Shown here: positions 40,671 to 49,362 of the stretch, in pieces | How positions within the stretch are numbered: the first letter of the stretch is position 1 | Layout: every line of letters begins with the position of its first letter | Position numbers and translations under genes: made by a program | Notes under the pieces: generated by a model | Told to the model about the DNA's origin: nothing | Seen by the model: the letters and a program-made list of their open reading frames with translations, nothing else | Databases searched by the model: none | Assembly (NCBI GenBank): GCA_030867875.1 | Contig: JAOWCC010000553.1 | Span: forward strand, 335,001 to 399,000 | Direction of reading: 5' to 3' | DNA length: 64,000 nucleotides | DNA from: Actinernus sp. WN-2022 | Lineage: Eukaryota; Cnidaria; Anthozoa; Actiniaria; Actinernidae

Positions 40671-41306
40671 CTACTTTAACATATTGTGGTATGTCGCAGG
40701 TGCAGGTAGTTCTAATATGGTGTTAAATGGATGTCGCAAACAGAAGCATATATGGGCAAACTTGGTCTCAAGCTCTGAGATAAATAGCTTTTTGTCATCC
40801 AGCGATATTCCAGCACCGTAGTCATCAAACAGATCCTTGAGGCCCGGCGCACTTGCGATGCGAAAGGCAACAACGATTGCACAGTTCTCGCGAAAATCCT
40901 TGCATATGCTCTTTTGCGTTTGTGCCGATGCCCAAATGGAAATGCCAATATGATGTGCAGAAAAAGCTAGGTCAGATAGCTTATCGGTCCTTCCCTTGAC
41001 GTCCTTGCTTGCAGCACAATCATCAAGGATAATAAGCGTGTTTGTTCCTTCGAATAAACAACCACATTCGCGCAGGGTGTCATCGATAGCATTCTGCGAA
41101 GGTGCTATACAAATGAAGCGCGGATCTCCACTACCGAAACCTTGGTAGGTCTTATTGTGAACGTAGGTGGGACAAATCAACACGATATAATCGAACTTAA
41201 AACGAAATGGACCCCGCAACTGATCGATCACAAACTGAGTCTTTCCACAGTTTGTGGGGCCAATTATCAATGCGTTAAAGGGAATTTGTTCTACTAATGT
41301 GTCCAT
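40671..41306 (-). CDS. A32-like packaging ATPase of the Polinton
   Basis: The open frame is 211 aa, intact. The Walker A motif G-P-T-N-C-G-K-T lies at residues 16-23 and Walker B LIILDDCA near residues 91-98, followed by a sensor-like stretch, ISIWASAQTQKSICKDFREN. This is the layout of the FtsK/HerA-type genome-packaging ATPases of Polintons, adenovirus-like and NCLDV relatives, which pump DNA into preformed capsids. Length fits the short Polinton form. Its ATG overlaps the stop of the upstream ORF (TAATG), a tight stop-start junction. It is the best-preserved gene of the element. Confidence 0.85.
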   Translation of the reverse strand: MDTLVEQIPFNALIIGPTNCGKTQFVIDQLRGPFRFKFDYIVLICPTYVHNKTYQGFGSGDPRFICIAPSQNAIDDTLRECGCLFEGTNTLIILDDCAASKDVKGRTDKLSDLAFSAHHIGISIWASAQTQKSICKDFRENCAIVVAFRIASAPGLKDLFDDYGAGISLDDKKLFISELETKFAHICFCLRHPFNTILELPAPATYHNMLK

Positions 41307-41507
41307 TAGTTATAAACATTTTGCAGCATTCCTTGTTCAATAGTTGCCTGAGCATCAGAAAGCACGAATATATGCATATTCACAATCCCTGTGCCGCCTG
41401 TGCGATGAACCCGCAGGCGAATATTTGCTCCAGTATCTAGTTGGGTCAGACCATCTCCATGAACAGTACTGTTTTGAGAAGTGGTTTTGAGAAGTGATTT
41501 TATAGCG
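41306..41507 (-). pseudogene. Truncated C-terminal fragment, possibly of a virion protein
   Basis: A frame of about 66 codons ends at TAA 41306-41308, overlapping the ATPase start. It contains LDTGANIRLRVHRTGGTGIV then NMHIFVLSDAQATIEQ, a beta-rich pattern compatible with the last strands of a jelly-roll protein. Its 5' side ends at a stop beside a duplicated TTTTGAGAAGTG. Position next to the ATPase would suit a capsid gene, but similarity cannot be shown here. Confidence 0.35.
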
Positions 41508-41530
41508 TTTCATTTACCGGTATATCGATC

Positions 41531-41880
41531 GTGGATATGTCCAGAAGAGAAAATAATAATCCTTGGATAAAAGGTAAAAAAAGAAGACAGGGCCCCAAGA
41601 ATATTCAAGAGAATGAGCTCGAGAAGGAGCAAAGTTTCAATACGGAGAAGAAAGTGATGCCGCGGAAAGCGACAAAGGCTCGTGGTTCGAACAGCCTTCA
41701 TGTTCGACGACTCCCACTTCGAGTTATATTAGTACTGCTACAACTCCGACGGAAAGCTGCTCAGCTAGTAGGCTTAAACGTTTGCCAGGTACAAGAAAAG
41801 AGACGGAAGATTCAGAGAGTCACGCAGCGAGTCCGCATCCGACTCCGATTCTAACTGATGTCTTGGGTGACTCTCAGTTT
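41531..41880 (+). CDS. Ser/Thr-rich disordered ORF, unrecognised
   Basis: Two overlapping frames occur. One begins MDMSRRENNNPWIKGKKRRQ; the other, from about 41650, reads SDAAESDKGSWFEQPSCSTT and RLKRLPGTRKETEDSESHAA. A frameshift near 41650 would join them into one polar, phospho-site-rich protein. It starts just beyond the Polinton's right edge. No domain or splice border was identified. Confidence 0.25.
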
Positions 41881-42173
41881 CCAACCTGGGCCGTGGTCAA
41901 TCCAGGAGTTCTAAATCGTGAACTTGAGCGAAGTTCAGCCGGTCGATTTTGCGGAACTGAAGGAATCATCGCAGCTAACATAGCAGGTTTAGGATCAACA
42001 TCAACGTTCGAAGCACGAGGTTGCCTGCCACTCGCTTTTCCCTTCGCTCTTGTTTGCGGCGTTGCCTTTCGAAGCGATTTAGTTTTCGATATCCGGCCCT
42101 CTCCCTTCTTGGTACAACCCGTTGATTTACCCTTCTTTTTCCCCTTTTGCGCATTATCTCTAGTTTTGGCCAT
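41874..42173 (-). CDS. Lys/Arg-rich protein, possible first exon
   Basis: From MAKTRDNAQKGKKKGKSTGC (TTATGG context) the frame is basic throughout (KSLRKATPQTRAKGKASGRQ) and turns neutral near its end. Such composition suits a nuclear or ribosome-associated protein, but nothing is diagnostic. GCCCAG|GTTGG near 41887 may be a splice donor. The region upstream (42210-42300) has no clear promoter element. It could be a host gene flanking the Polinton. Confidence 0.3.
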   Translation of the reverse strand: MAKTRDNAQKGKKKGKSTGCTKKGEGRISKTKSLRKATPQTRAKGKASGRQPRASNVDVDPKPAMLAAMIPSVPQNRPAELRSSSRFRTPGLTTAQVGN

Positions 42174-42425
42174 AACACAACGCTCTTTTGAATGTTTGTG
42201 ATACGACACTAGTATGTATGTTTCTTATGCAATTTGAGCCACGTACTAATTTCCCGCGAATTCATAAGCTCCGGGGATCCTTACATATAACTGGCTGGTT
42301 GGTTTAAGTGTTGACGTTTGCTTTGATGAGGTGTGATGTGTTTCCTAACTTTCAGAAGCCAAAAACGCAGATAGATTTTTATGCGTCTTCACTGTCTTTG
42401 GGTGAATTTATAGGATATGAAGACT

Positions 42426-42663
42426 TGTCAGATCTTGATGAAACTTGGCCTAGTGTTAGAGGAGCTACATATGAACCAAAGCGTGTGAGCGTTTAGTGAT
42501 ATTTTAATTATTTTAATTTAATCTTAAGAGTACTTGCCGTGATGAAACACAGAAACTATTTCGATTGAAACTTTGAAGATGAATTGCATTTGAACAAAGT
42601 AAAATATTAAAAAACGCTCACACACTTTGACAGGCCATCATGTGCTGATTGACATTATGCAGC
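42426..42663. repeat. Dispersed repeat, copy 1
   Basis: GTCAGATCTTGATGAAACTT, GAACCAAAG(C/T)G, AAGTAAAATAT(T/C)AAAAA and CATCATGTGCTGA recur in the same order at 59889-60009. The second copy lacks internal sequence. The short ORF 42308-42496 overlaps this repeat and is not supported as a gene. Confidence 0.7.
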
Positions 42664-43197
42664 GGAATCGTCCGTAGGCGCGAACGCGGAGGGATATACA
42701 TGTACATTCACTTCTGTGAGACTCGTCTTTTTTGCGTTTGTTGCCTTAGCATTTACTGAAAATGCAATATTTGTGCAAAAAAAAACATTTCAGCGCATTC
42801 TACATTATATAACCTTTCCAGTGATATATGTTTCTATACTTTCCTTTAAAATGATGCGCGTGCGATTTTATTTGCGAGAGACACCCGCGAATGTATACGG
42901 TAACCTTAAACTGTACCCAAATATTAGTTGTGCTTGTTTAATAGGGTATTGGTGTCGTGCAAGAATGATGGTTTGAATTATTCATTACATCGAAGATCTG
43001 ATGCATTTATTTAATTTATTGATTACATTTGGATACAAGGTCACGGGAGAAGAAACAACAGACTCGAAGTCCCTTACAAGATTTGCCTCCATGTGAGCAT
43101 CACTAATAAATCAACGATGGTGGAAAATGTAGCAAAAAATATATACACACAAATAGTGAAAGAATGAATGAAAACGATTAGGGCTAAAGAATTAAGC

Positions 43198-43600
43198 TAC
43201 AGTAGAACCCCACTAACTCAAACTTTACTAACTCAAACTTTGTTAACTCTAACTCCCCGCTATATCGAACTGAAACTCTTTTCCCCTGGTTTTGTCCCTG
43301 TTTATACAGTCATTTACTATAGGCTAACTCGAATCAGGATTACTCGAACTCCCTGCTAACTCGAACTAATTCTAATTTCCCTTGCCTAAAATTTGCCATG
43401 CTAACTCTATTTCTAGAACACCATTCGGGAAGCTTCAGTGTCAGAACATAGCTGATTTACTTGTTGGAATATTGGATCTTTATTGATACAGCAATTGAAG
43501 TCCATTTTTTTTACCAAAATAGTTCAAAATAACTAGTGAATTTACGATTAAATACCCTGATAACTCGAACCCTCACTGGTTTCTCTTGGGGTCTACTGTA
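43198..43600. mobile_element. MITE with 'TACAGTAGAACCCC' ends
   Basis: TACAGTAGAACCCC at the left and GGGGTCTACTGTA at the right form the inverted tips. The interior repeats (T/A)ACTCGAACT and TAACTCAAACT words and has no ORF. The element is about 400 bp and flanked by TA, of the mariner-like 'CAGTAGAACCCC' kind widespread in invertebrates. Confidence 0.75.
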
Positions 43601-43959
43601 TGTACAATCTATTAAATTAATATATTAGAGCGTAAAACCTAGAACAGTTAATTATGTATAACTTCTAGCGATAACAGGGAAAAAATGCAAGCACTTACCG
43701 AAGCATATAAGAGCAGCAGCTGAAACTGCTATTCATTAATTGACGCAACTGTCATAATATCTCATATTCACTCATGCAATCTAATAATTCATTGAAATAC
43801 CATATGCAATATTGCTTATATAAGGTACATACCCACTTATTATATATATATGAAATGGATAAAATGTGCTAGAAATTGAAGTTTGTTGGATATCCCATGT
43901 AGCATGATTGCTATATATACCCCTTGATATACATATATATATATATAGCAGGATATGTC

Positions 43960-44280
43960 CCAGGTGGGATCCCGGTTGTGATGGCGGGATCCCAGTTGTG
44001 ATGGCGGGTTCCCAGGTGGGATGGGACAATGCTGGCTTTTAGAGGTGAGATCCCGGGTAGTATTTGTTATCATCCCAGGCGGGATAGCTGGGATCACGCT
44101 AATCCCAGCTGGGATAGTGGGATCCAGCATTTACAGAGTCCCAGGTGGGATATGTCTAATAATCTCGGGCGGCATCCCGGGTGGGATTTTCTGGGGGAGG
44201 ATGTCTAATAATCCCGGCCGGGATCTGTAAAAAAGGTGGGATTCCAGGTGGGATAGGCGGGATCCCACCTTTCAATTTTA
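43960..44280. repeat. Palindromic GGTGGGATCCC repeat cluster
   Basis: About fifteen copies of CAGGTGGGATCC, CCCGGGTGGGAT, GGCGGGATCCCA and similar words lie within 320 bp. Many are self-complementary (GGGATCCC), so either strand can form multiple small stem-loops. No ORF is supported. Confidence 0.8.
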
Positions 44281-45480
44281 CATGTGTATAACGAGAGCGA
44301 CTGAAACAGATACATATACACAAAGAACTTCAACATTACGAACTCTCACAACAACAAATACAACAAACTTCTCCAAAGAATGCAAGTGCAACCATTTTCG
44401 CATTTGGTTGTACCATCACCAGAACTATGAATATCATCAATGAAACTGAAGCCACCAAAGAAGGGTCACACACATCATTTATGGATCTTCTGACTGTTAA
44501 CCATAACTCAGATGACAAATTCGACTGTGAGGTCATACAAAAGAAAAGGAATCAACGTGTTTCTGGCAAGGTAAGCCGAAGTAGGCTCGTATTTGATCGC
44601 AAAGCATACACATGGGCCGCCGTGAAATAAAAAGCTGGGTAAAACTGAAAAACAAGGATTGATAACTTGATTGTAGTCATTTACGAAAATCCGGTTTGAG
44701 GTAACTTATAGATTGGAAACTCCAAACTGGTAAATAAACACCTGGGCAAATTACTAAGCCAGATATTACTGAATAAAAGCAATTAGTGAGATTGTGAAAG
44801 ATCTAATTAGTTGGTTTCTATTAGGCAGAAGAGAGAATGAAATAAGAGAATATCTAATTAGTATAGGATTATCAGTTTACCCAGTTTACTGCAATCCACT
44901 CTAAAATGTAAACACAAACCATTTAGGCATTCTGTTATCAAATCATTGATCACGGACACAAAACCAGCTTTTTAACACCGTGTCCGCAATACTAATCGGT
45001 ATAGTCAATATTGCTTTTCAAGACGTTGTTTTGGGTAGTTTTGGAGTCCATAACTTCCGCTCGGACAGTAAATAAGGAAATACCCCCACCTGCCCAGCCC
45101 ACATTAAATCTCAATATCTGATTAAACTTTGGCTTGCTTGATCTGTTTCGTAAATTATGGATCCTTACTTTTGTACGTACGTAACATGTGCGTTAACGAA
45201 GAAGCATGCAAACAAACAAATAATAAGTTAAAAAATATGTCTCCCAAAAACTAATTCACATATCTTAAATTTACAGAAAAATTTAGCCTGAAACAAGATC
45301 ACACCTGACAAGACATCATACAAGGTCTGATAGAAATGAGACATTGGACGGTTATGCAAGCATTAGCATTAAATCACGTACAACAGAATGACGCATTCAA
45401 AACATAAGGCTTCTGGGAGATTACCATCATAACTGTAATGTTCTTGCATATGGAGAGGGGATTTAATGGTGGTACGCAAG
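44281..45480. other. Mostly featureless, one weak exon candidate
   Basis: 44427-44630 (+) encodes MNIINETEATKEGSHTSFMD and a basic end, with AAG|GTAAGCC at about 44569 as a possible donor, and could be an exon. The rest is AT-rich sequence without a recognisable gene. Confidence 0.3.
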
Positions 45481-46283
45481 CCCTCCAAGGAATCAGGTGA
45501 AGAAGCACAACACTTCCTTCCTTGTGCTCACTGCTATGGCTTCTTCAAGGCGGACGCGGTTTGGAGACATCACAAAACGTACAATGTAGAGGGAAGGAGC
45601 AAAAACCTCATCAGAAAATAAACCAGGAAGCAAGAATGCTCCTGCCCTCTCACGGAACAGGATAGGATGAAAATCTCAACAAATTCGTTCTGGCAGAAAT
45701 GAAGAACAATGAAATCTCTTTCATCGCAAGCTGCGACAAGCTCATTGTAGTGCCATTCTGGAAAAAGTTGGATGCAAGAGATCAACGTATGTCAGCCAAG
45801 GCATGCATGCAGCTGGCGAGGCTGCTCAAGATGCTCAACGAAAAGGACGCATCGGCAACCTTACAGGATTACATCGATACTACCCGATTTGACCAGGTAG
45901 TTGATACTGTCAAAGTTGTCTGCCAATTGCACCCAGAATCACGTTTGCAGGTGGCGACCCCATCATTGTCCATCAAACTTGGCCACAGTATAAAGCGGTG
46001 TGGCCAGTTGGGGAAACCAATGGCCTTCAGAGAAAAATGACGAGAAGATTAAGGACGCCAAGAGGTTCCTGGAGTTGTTTGAAAGCGAGTGGGCATTCAA
46101 GATATCCTAAGGAGGGGAGCGAATACACAAATCACAGGCGATGTATGTACTTTGGCAAGCAATTCAGCTTCCTTTTACGGAGATCTAAGTTCAAAGAAAA
46201 GAGAAAAGAATGTGAGTTTCAGGGCTTGTGGATTGAAATTACAAATGACAGCAAACTTACTTTAAGCATTGAAAAAAACTAAT
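45480..46283 (+). pseudogene. Relic of an uncharacterised C2H2-like / recombinase-associated animal family
   Basis: The left part encodes LPCAHCYGFFKADAVWRHHK, a Cys/His pattern (C-x2-C-x8-W-x-H-H), then a stop. The ORF 45699-46040 carries FIASCDKLIVVPFWKKLDAR, MSAKACMQLARLLKMLNEKD, an ATLQDYIDTTRFDQVVDTVK segment and TPSLSIKLGHSIKRCGQLGK. From memory, the same ordered blocks ('CPHC.G.F....LWRH', 'R...ARLL..L', 'PSLALKLGHSLKKCA') define a family expanded in fish and cnidarians with no assigned function, sometimes near tyrosine-recombinase-like domains. At least two further frame changes follow 46040. It is a decayed copy. Confidence 0.5.
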
Positions 46284-46284
46284 T

Positions 46285-46500
46285 ATTTAATATTTCAACC
46301 TCGACAAAAACAAACATATTATTTATATCCTCCTTTAAAAATAGCCAATAAACCTATCAAAATAGTATCAAATATATAGGTTTTTACATTGACGCCCACC
46401 TTACTTGGTCAGAACATATTGAATATCTAAATGATAAACTAAGTAAAAATATTAATGTTCTCATTAAGTGTAAACAAATATTTATAGTCATTTTCTCTAC
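46285..46500 (+). mobile_element. LINE fragment (RT C-terminal region)
   Basis: The plus strand reads YIGFYIDAHLTWSEHIEYLN then DKLSKNINVLIK, the conserved 'LG..ID..L.W..HI......KL.K.I..L.K' block located downstream of the reverse-transcriptase core in CR1/L2-type LINEs. Both ends are truncated. It directly abuts the preceding pseudogene. Confidence 0.65.
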
Positions 46501-46504
46501 TGTT

Positions 46505-46990
46505 TCAATAAACGCGAGAACTCATCGAAGAATAAACCACAAGATGAATTGGGGGGAGGGGGGGCGGTAGATGGAAATTAGCCGTAAACTTTGAGAGCCT
46601 CTCACACGGACATGCATAAACTCAAAGGATTGAACCTGGGAGTCATTCACATGACAGTTCATATTAAAGCTTTCTTTAAACAGCGCACCAACTCCACTAC
46701 CTCTAGAGTAATCTCTTGGGATATGGAGGAATCTGTAACCAGTCGGGCATAGTGTACCAATTTCAACTTCATTAACATTACCTGGTGGAAGCCAGGAATC
46801 TGTAACCAGTCGGGCATAGTGTTTCAATTTCAACTTCATCAACGTTACCTGGTTAAAGCCATGTTTCAGTCACTGCTAGTATGTCGATATCATTATCAAC
46901 AACAAAATCTTTCACAGTCATTACCTTACTCTTAAGAGATCTCGCGTTAAGTAGGCAAAATTGAACATTACAAATCTAGAAGGCAAAGTC
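46505..46990 (-). mobile_element. LINE APE-endonuclease fragment with internal duplication
   Basis: On the minus strand: NARSLKSKVMTVKDFVVDND, ILAVTETWL, then LCPTGYRFLHIPRDYSRGSG and VGALFKESFN. These are the start of an apurinic-type endonuclease (N-A-R-S, E-T-W-L). A unit of about 65 bp (GTTGAAATTG(A/G)(A/T)ACACTATGC...) is duplicated in tandem at 46735-46855. The fragment faces the opposite way from the preceding LINE piece, so it is a different insertion. Confidence 0.7.
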
Positions 46991-47130
46991 AAACAAACTT
47001 GGCCATGCTTCGTCAGCTTCATCAAGGGCAGTCATGTGCTGTAATGAGAGGCAAGTAGTGTACCCCTAAAATGTACTTGAAATTGAACAGGCTGCAAATA
47101 ATTCGACTCATACTGGCCATTCACAGTCAG

Positions 47131-47395
47131 TCATCACCACTAGGTGCTTGATAGGGACCCACTACCATGTCTGTCAGGTTTGAAGTGTGTCATTAGAAGG
47201 GCACCATCAATACATCTTCTCCAGCATGACCAAATCTTTTCGAAACCTTGGACGCGTACCATAAACGTCCGTCAATATCTTTTGAAAATCAAACGTCATT
47301 CGGGAGATATGGGCATGTACTTAAAATCATGTGACAAAGACGTCATCGTTACGTCATCACCACTAGGTGCATGATAGGGACACACTCCCATGTCT
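47131..47395. repeat. Direct repeat around 'GTCATCACCACTAGGTGC'
   Basis: GTCATCACCACTAGGTGC followed by TGATAGGGAC and CCATGTCTGTC occurs at about 47131 and again at about 47352, 221 bp apart. No ORF is supported between them. Confidence 0.7.
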
Positions 47396-47529
47396 GTCCA
47401 GGTTTGAGCCGGCTGGCGTTAGAAATGAGGGATATATGGGCATGTATATACTTCAAATTATTGATTTAGTGATTTAAGTATTTCTTCTAATTGAGTAGTG
47501 AATTCTAGTAAGTGTGCGGTGGGGTGTAT

Positions 47530-48530
47530 ATATACATCCAACAATAATATGTGATTGCCATGATCAATTTCTATTCAGCAAGATTCCACTAATTGCATAG
47601 TTGATTTGAGATTGCTGGATACATATATACCTGCACCTCCAGCTGCAGTTGGTGAATCAGTGTGAAAGAAATGGTAATTAGGGAGATCGATATTGGATAT
47701 TGACCTGTCGTTTAATTTTGTTTCAGTTACAGCTAAAATTTCCGGTTTAGCAGAAAGAGCATATAACAGATCATGTAGGAGGGTAAAATTCTTTGGAAGG
47801 CTTCTTATATTACAGTGAAAAAGCGATAAGGATTTTGGTCCATCTCTTTCGAGCATTCTATTTAGCTTATTAATGGCATAATATTCGGAAGTTGGAGTTG
47901 AAAGCATTAAATCAGAGTCAATTTCATCAAATTTATCAGGGTTAGGGATCAAGTTGTACAGGTCAAGATCCAAATCTAATTCGTAAGACCAGGTACCGTT
48001 TATAGCATTAAATTCTTTATCAGTAAGATTAGAGAACGGAAGGCTGCTTACATAAAATCGAGTATCCATCACATGGTATAGTTTGTTTGTTATGTACATT
48101 ATATATGTATGACTGTTAGTCCTTACTCGGCCCGGCCATCAAGGAATTCATCAAATTCTTCCTGAGTGGTTAAGGAAAATGTTCTGGATGACTCAGATTG
48201 CCGGAGGAGCACTTTCCTATCGACTTTCCAAACGAACTTGAAGTGTATTGTTACGATACGGCCAAAGAGCTTCTTCTTGTAGGTAGTAAGGCTTTCGTGG
48301 ATGTAAATCCTTTATGCATCTGTGCTTCTAAGGCTTGTACCAATTTCCTTGTGTATTGAAGGTAGGTTCTTGGCTGTTCTATTATTGAGGTTTCCTCTTT
48401 GATCAATTTCTTTGGATTGTCTTCCGGGATTACTGGTATTCCTTCGTAGGTATTGCTGCATCTCGTCGATTCTTGTGTCAATTTCATATTTGTAAATGTA
48501 TTTGTATTTGTAATCTTGATTTACCATTCT
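47530..48530 (-). mobile_element. 5' part of a LINE (ORF1-like region and APE endonuclease start)
   Basis: Minus ORF 48099-47575 reads SLSLFHCNIRSLPKNFTLLH, EILAVTETKLNDRSISNIDL and YHFFHTDSPTAAGGAGIYVS: the N-terminal endonuclease of an L2/CR1-type LINE with the catalytic-region N-I-R-S and E-T-K-L. It stops after about 175 aa and lacks RT. Upstream on the same strand, 48487-48251 encodes a polar helical peptide that could be part of ORF1. The element is 3'-truncated. Confidence 0.7.
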
Positions 48531-48592
48531 AGACTCGAGCTAAGTGGTTTGCTTCTTAGTCGATTGCAGAGACTCGTATTTATCCGATATGC

Positions 48593-48925
48593 TTGCATCT
48601 CGATTCCATCAGTTTCATGTTCGTCAAAATGAAATCCATTTCAGCTTTTATCTCATGTCTAATACTCGGGAGAAACACTTTCTACCATAGATTTATAAGA
48701 TCACTTACCGCAGGTATTTTTGATTTGCCATTTGAGATTAGTTATGGCAATAGGGTAGATCTAGTGAACTTTAGTGAGCTTATCCACGCAGCACTAGAAA
48801 ACGTGGCTGGCCGCCATGACCAAATATGTATTCGCAAGCAGCGGCAGGAGTATCACAAGACTACGAGCTCAGAGGTGACTTCCGCAAATTCATACAACAC
48901 GATTTCTTGGGAAATCGATGATTGA
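48593..48925 (+). CDS. Unrecognised short ORF
   Basis: The open frame is 110 aa, starting with a hydrophobic stretch (FVKMKSISAFISCLILG) and ending with polar ENVAGRHDQICIRKQRQEYH. No homologue is recognised and no splice border is evident. It could be chance. Confidence 0.2.
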   Translation: MHLDSISFMFVKMKSISAFISCLILGRNTFYHRFIRSLTAGIFDLPFEISYGNRVDLVNFSELIHAALENVAGRHDQICIRKQRQEYHKTTSSEVTSANSYNTISWEIDD

Positions 48926-48989
48926 GTCAAGTACATAAAAAAAAAAGCATGCGACCATGAAGGACCTCTATGCTGCAGAAGGGCCAGAA

Positions 48990-49274
48990 TCACTGGGATG
49001 GGTTAAAGATAATGCTAGCAACTATACGGTCAATTACAGGTATCTGTGACTCATGAGGCCCATTTGGATTGCTATTAAGGAAATCAGTTGGAAGTGTACT
49101 CTCCAAAATAGTGTACTTCCGCCGCATTAGCCCAATTACCCTTTCCACATATATTCGAACACTTGCTACATGTATACCCCTAGACCGTTCTACATCAACT
49201 GCATCTAACTGAGCCTTCCCTTTTGTAAAGGCTGGAATAAGCACCTTCCTATGCTTATAAGCAAGGTGAAACAT
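48990..49274 (-). pseudogene. C-terminal fragment of a DDE_Tnp_4 (Harbinger/ISL2EU-type) transposase
   Basis: The minus ORF reads [40 protein letters not shown] and [12 protein letters not shown]. The V-R-I-x-V-E-R-x-I-G motif contains the last catalytic Glu of DDE_Tnp_4 transposases, and F-T-K-G-K-x-Q-L is the usual stretch before it. The N-terminal two thirds, with the two Asp, is absent. A THAP-domain gene starts about 90 bp away in the opposite direction. Some elements of this group carry both a DDE_Tnp_4 and a THAP protein, so they may once have been a pair, but the THAP gene continues into a different transposase-like protein. Confidence 0.7.
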
Positions 49275-49362
49275 TAAAAAAAATGGTTTGTGTTTGTTTT
49301 TACTTCACTGCTTATTTTTTGCCAATTTTCGTTAGACAAACTTTGGCCATTTTGCTTTCAAA

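Larger units (their letters stand above)
31900..41510. mobile_element. Decayed Polinton/Maverick (adintovirus-like) element
   Basis: One contiguous block holds the hallmark set: protein-primed family B DNA polymerase (+), then, on the minus strand, a retroviral-like integrase, several short membrane or coiled-coil proteins, a PxxP-repeat protein, an A32-like packaging ATPase and the tail of one more protein. The polymerase and integrase converge and overlap by about 20 bp. No terminal inverted repeats, cysteine protease or full capsid gene were found; the right side stops inside a truncated ORF. Several genes are broken and a LINE is inserted in one, so this is a non-functional relic. The exact ends are unknown. 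Confidence 0.75.

Noticed and set aside
41782..42201. 139-aa plus-strand ORF
   Set aside because: The right half is the antisense of a Lys/Arg-rich frame and reads as Phe/Leu-rich sequence; only the left part (to about 41880) may be coding.
43781..44130. Two minus-strand ORFs rich in PTWE/IPPG
   Set aside because: Translations of the GGTGGGATCCC repeat cluster.
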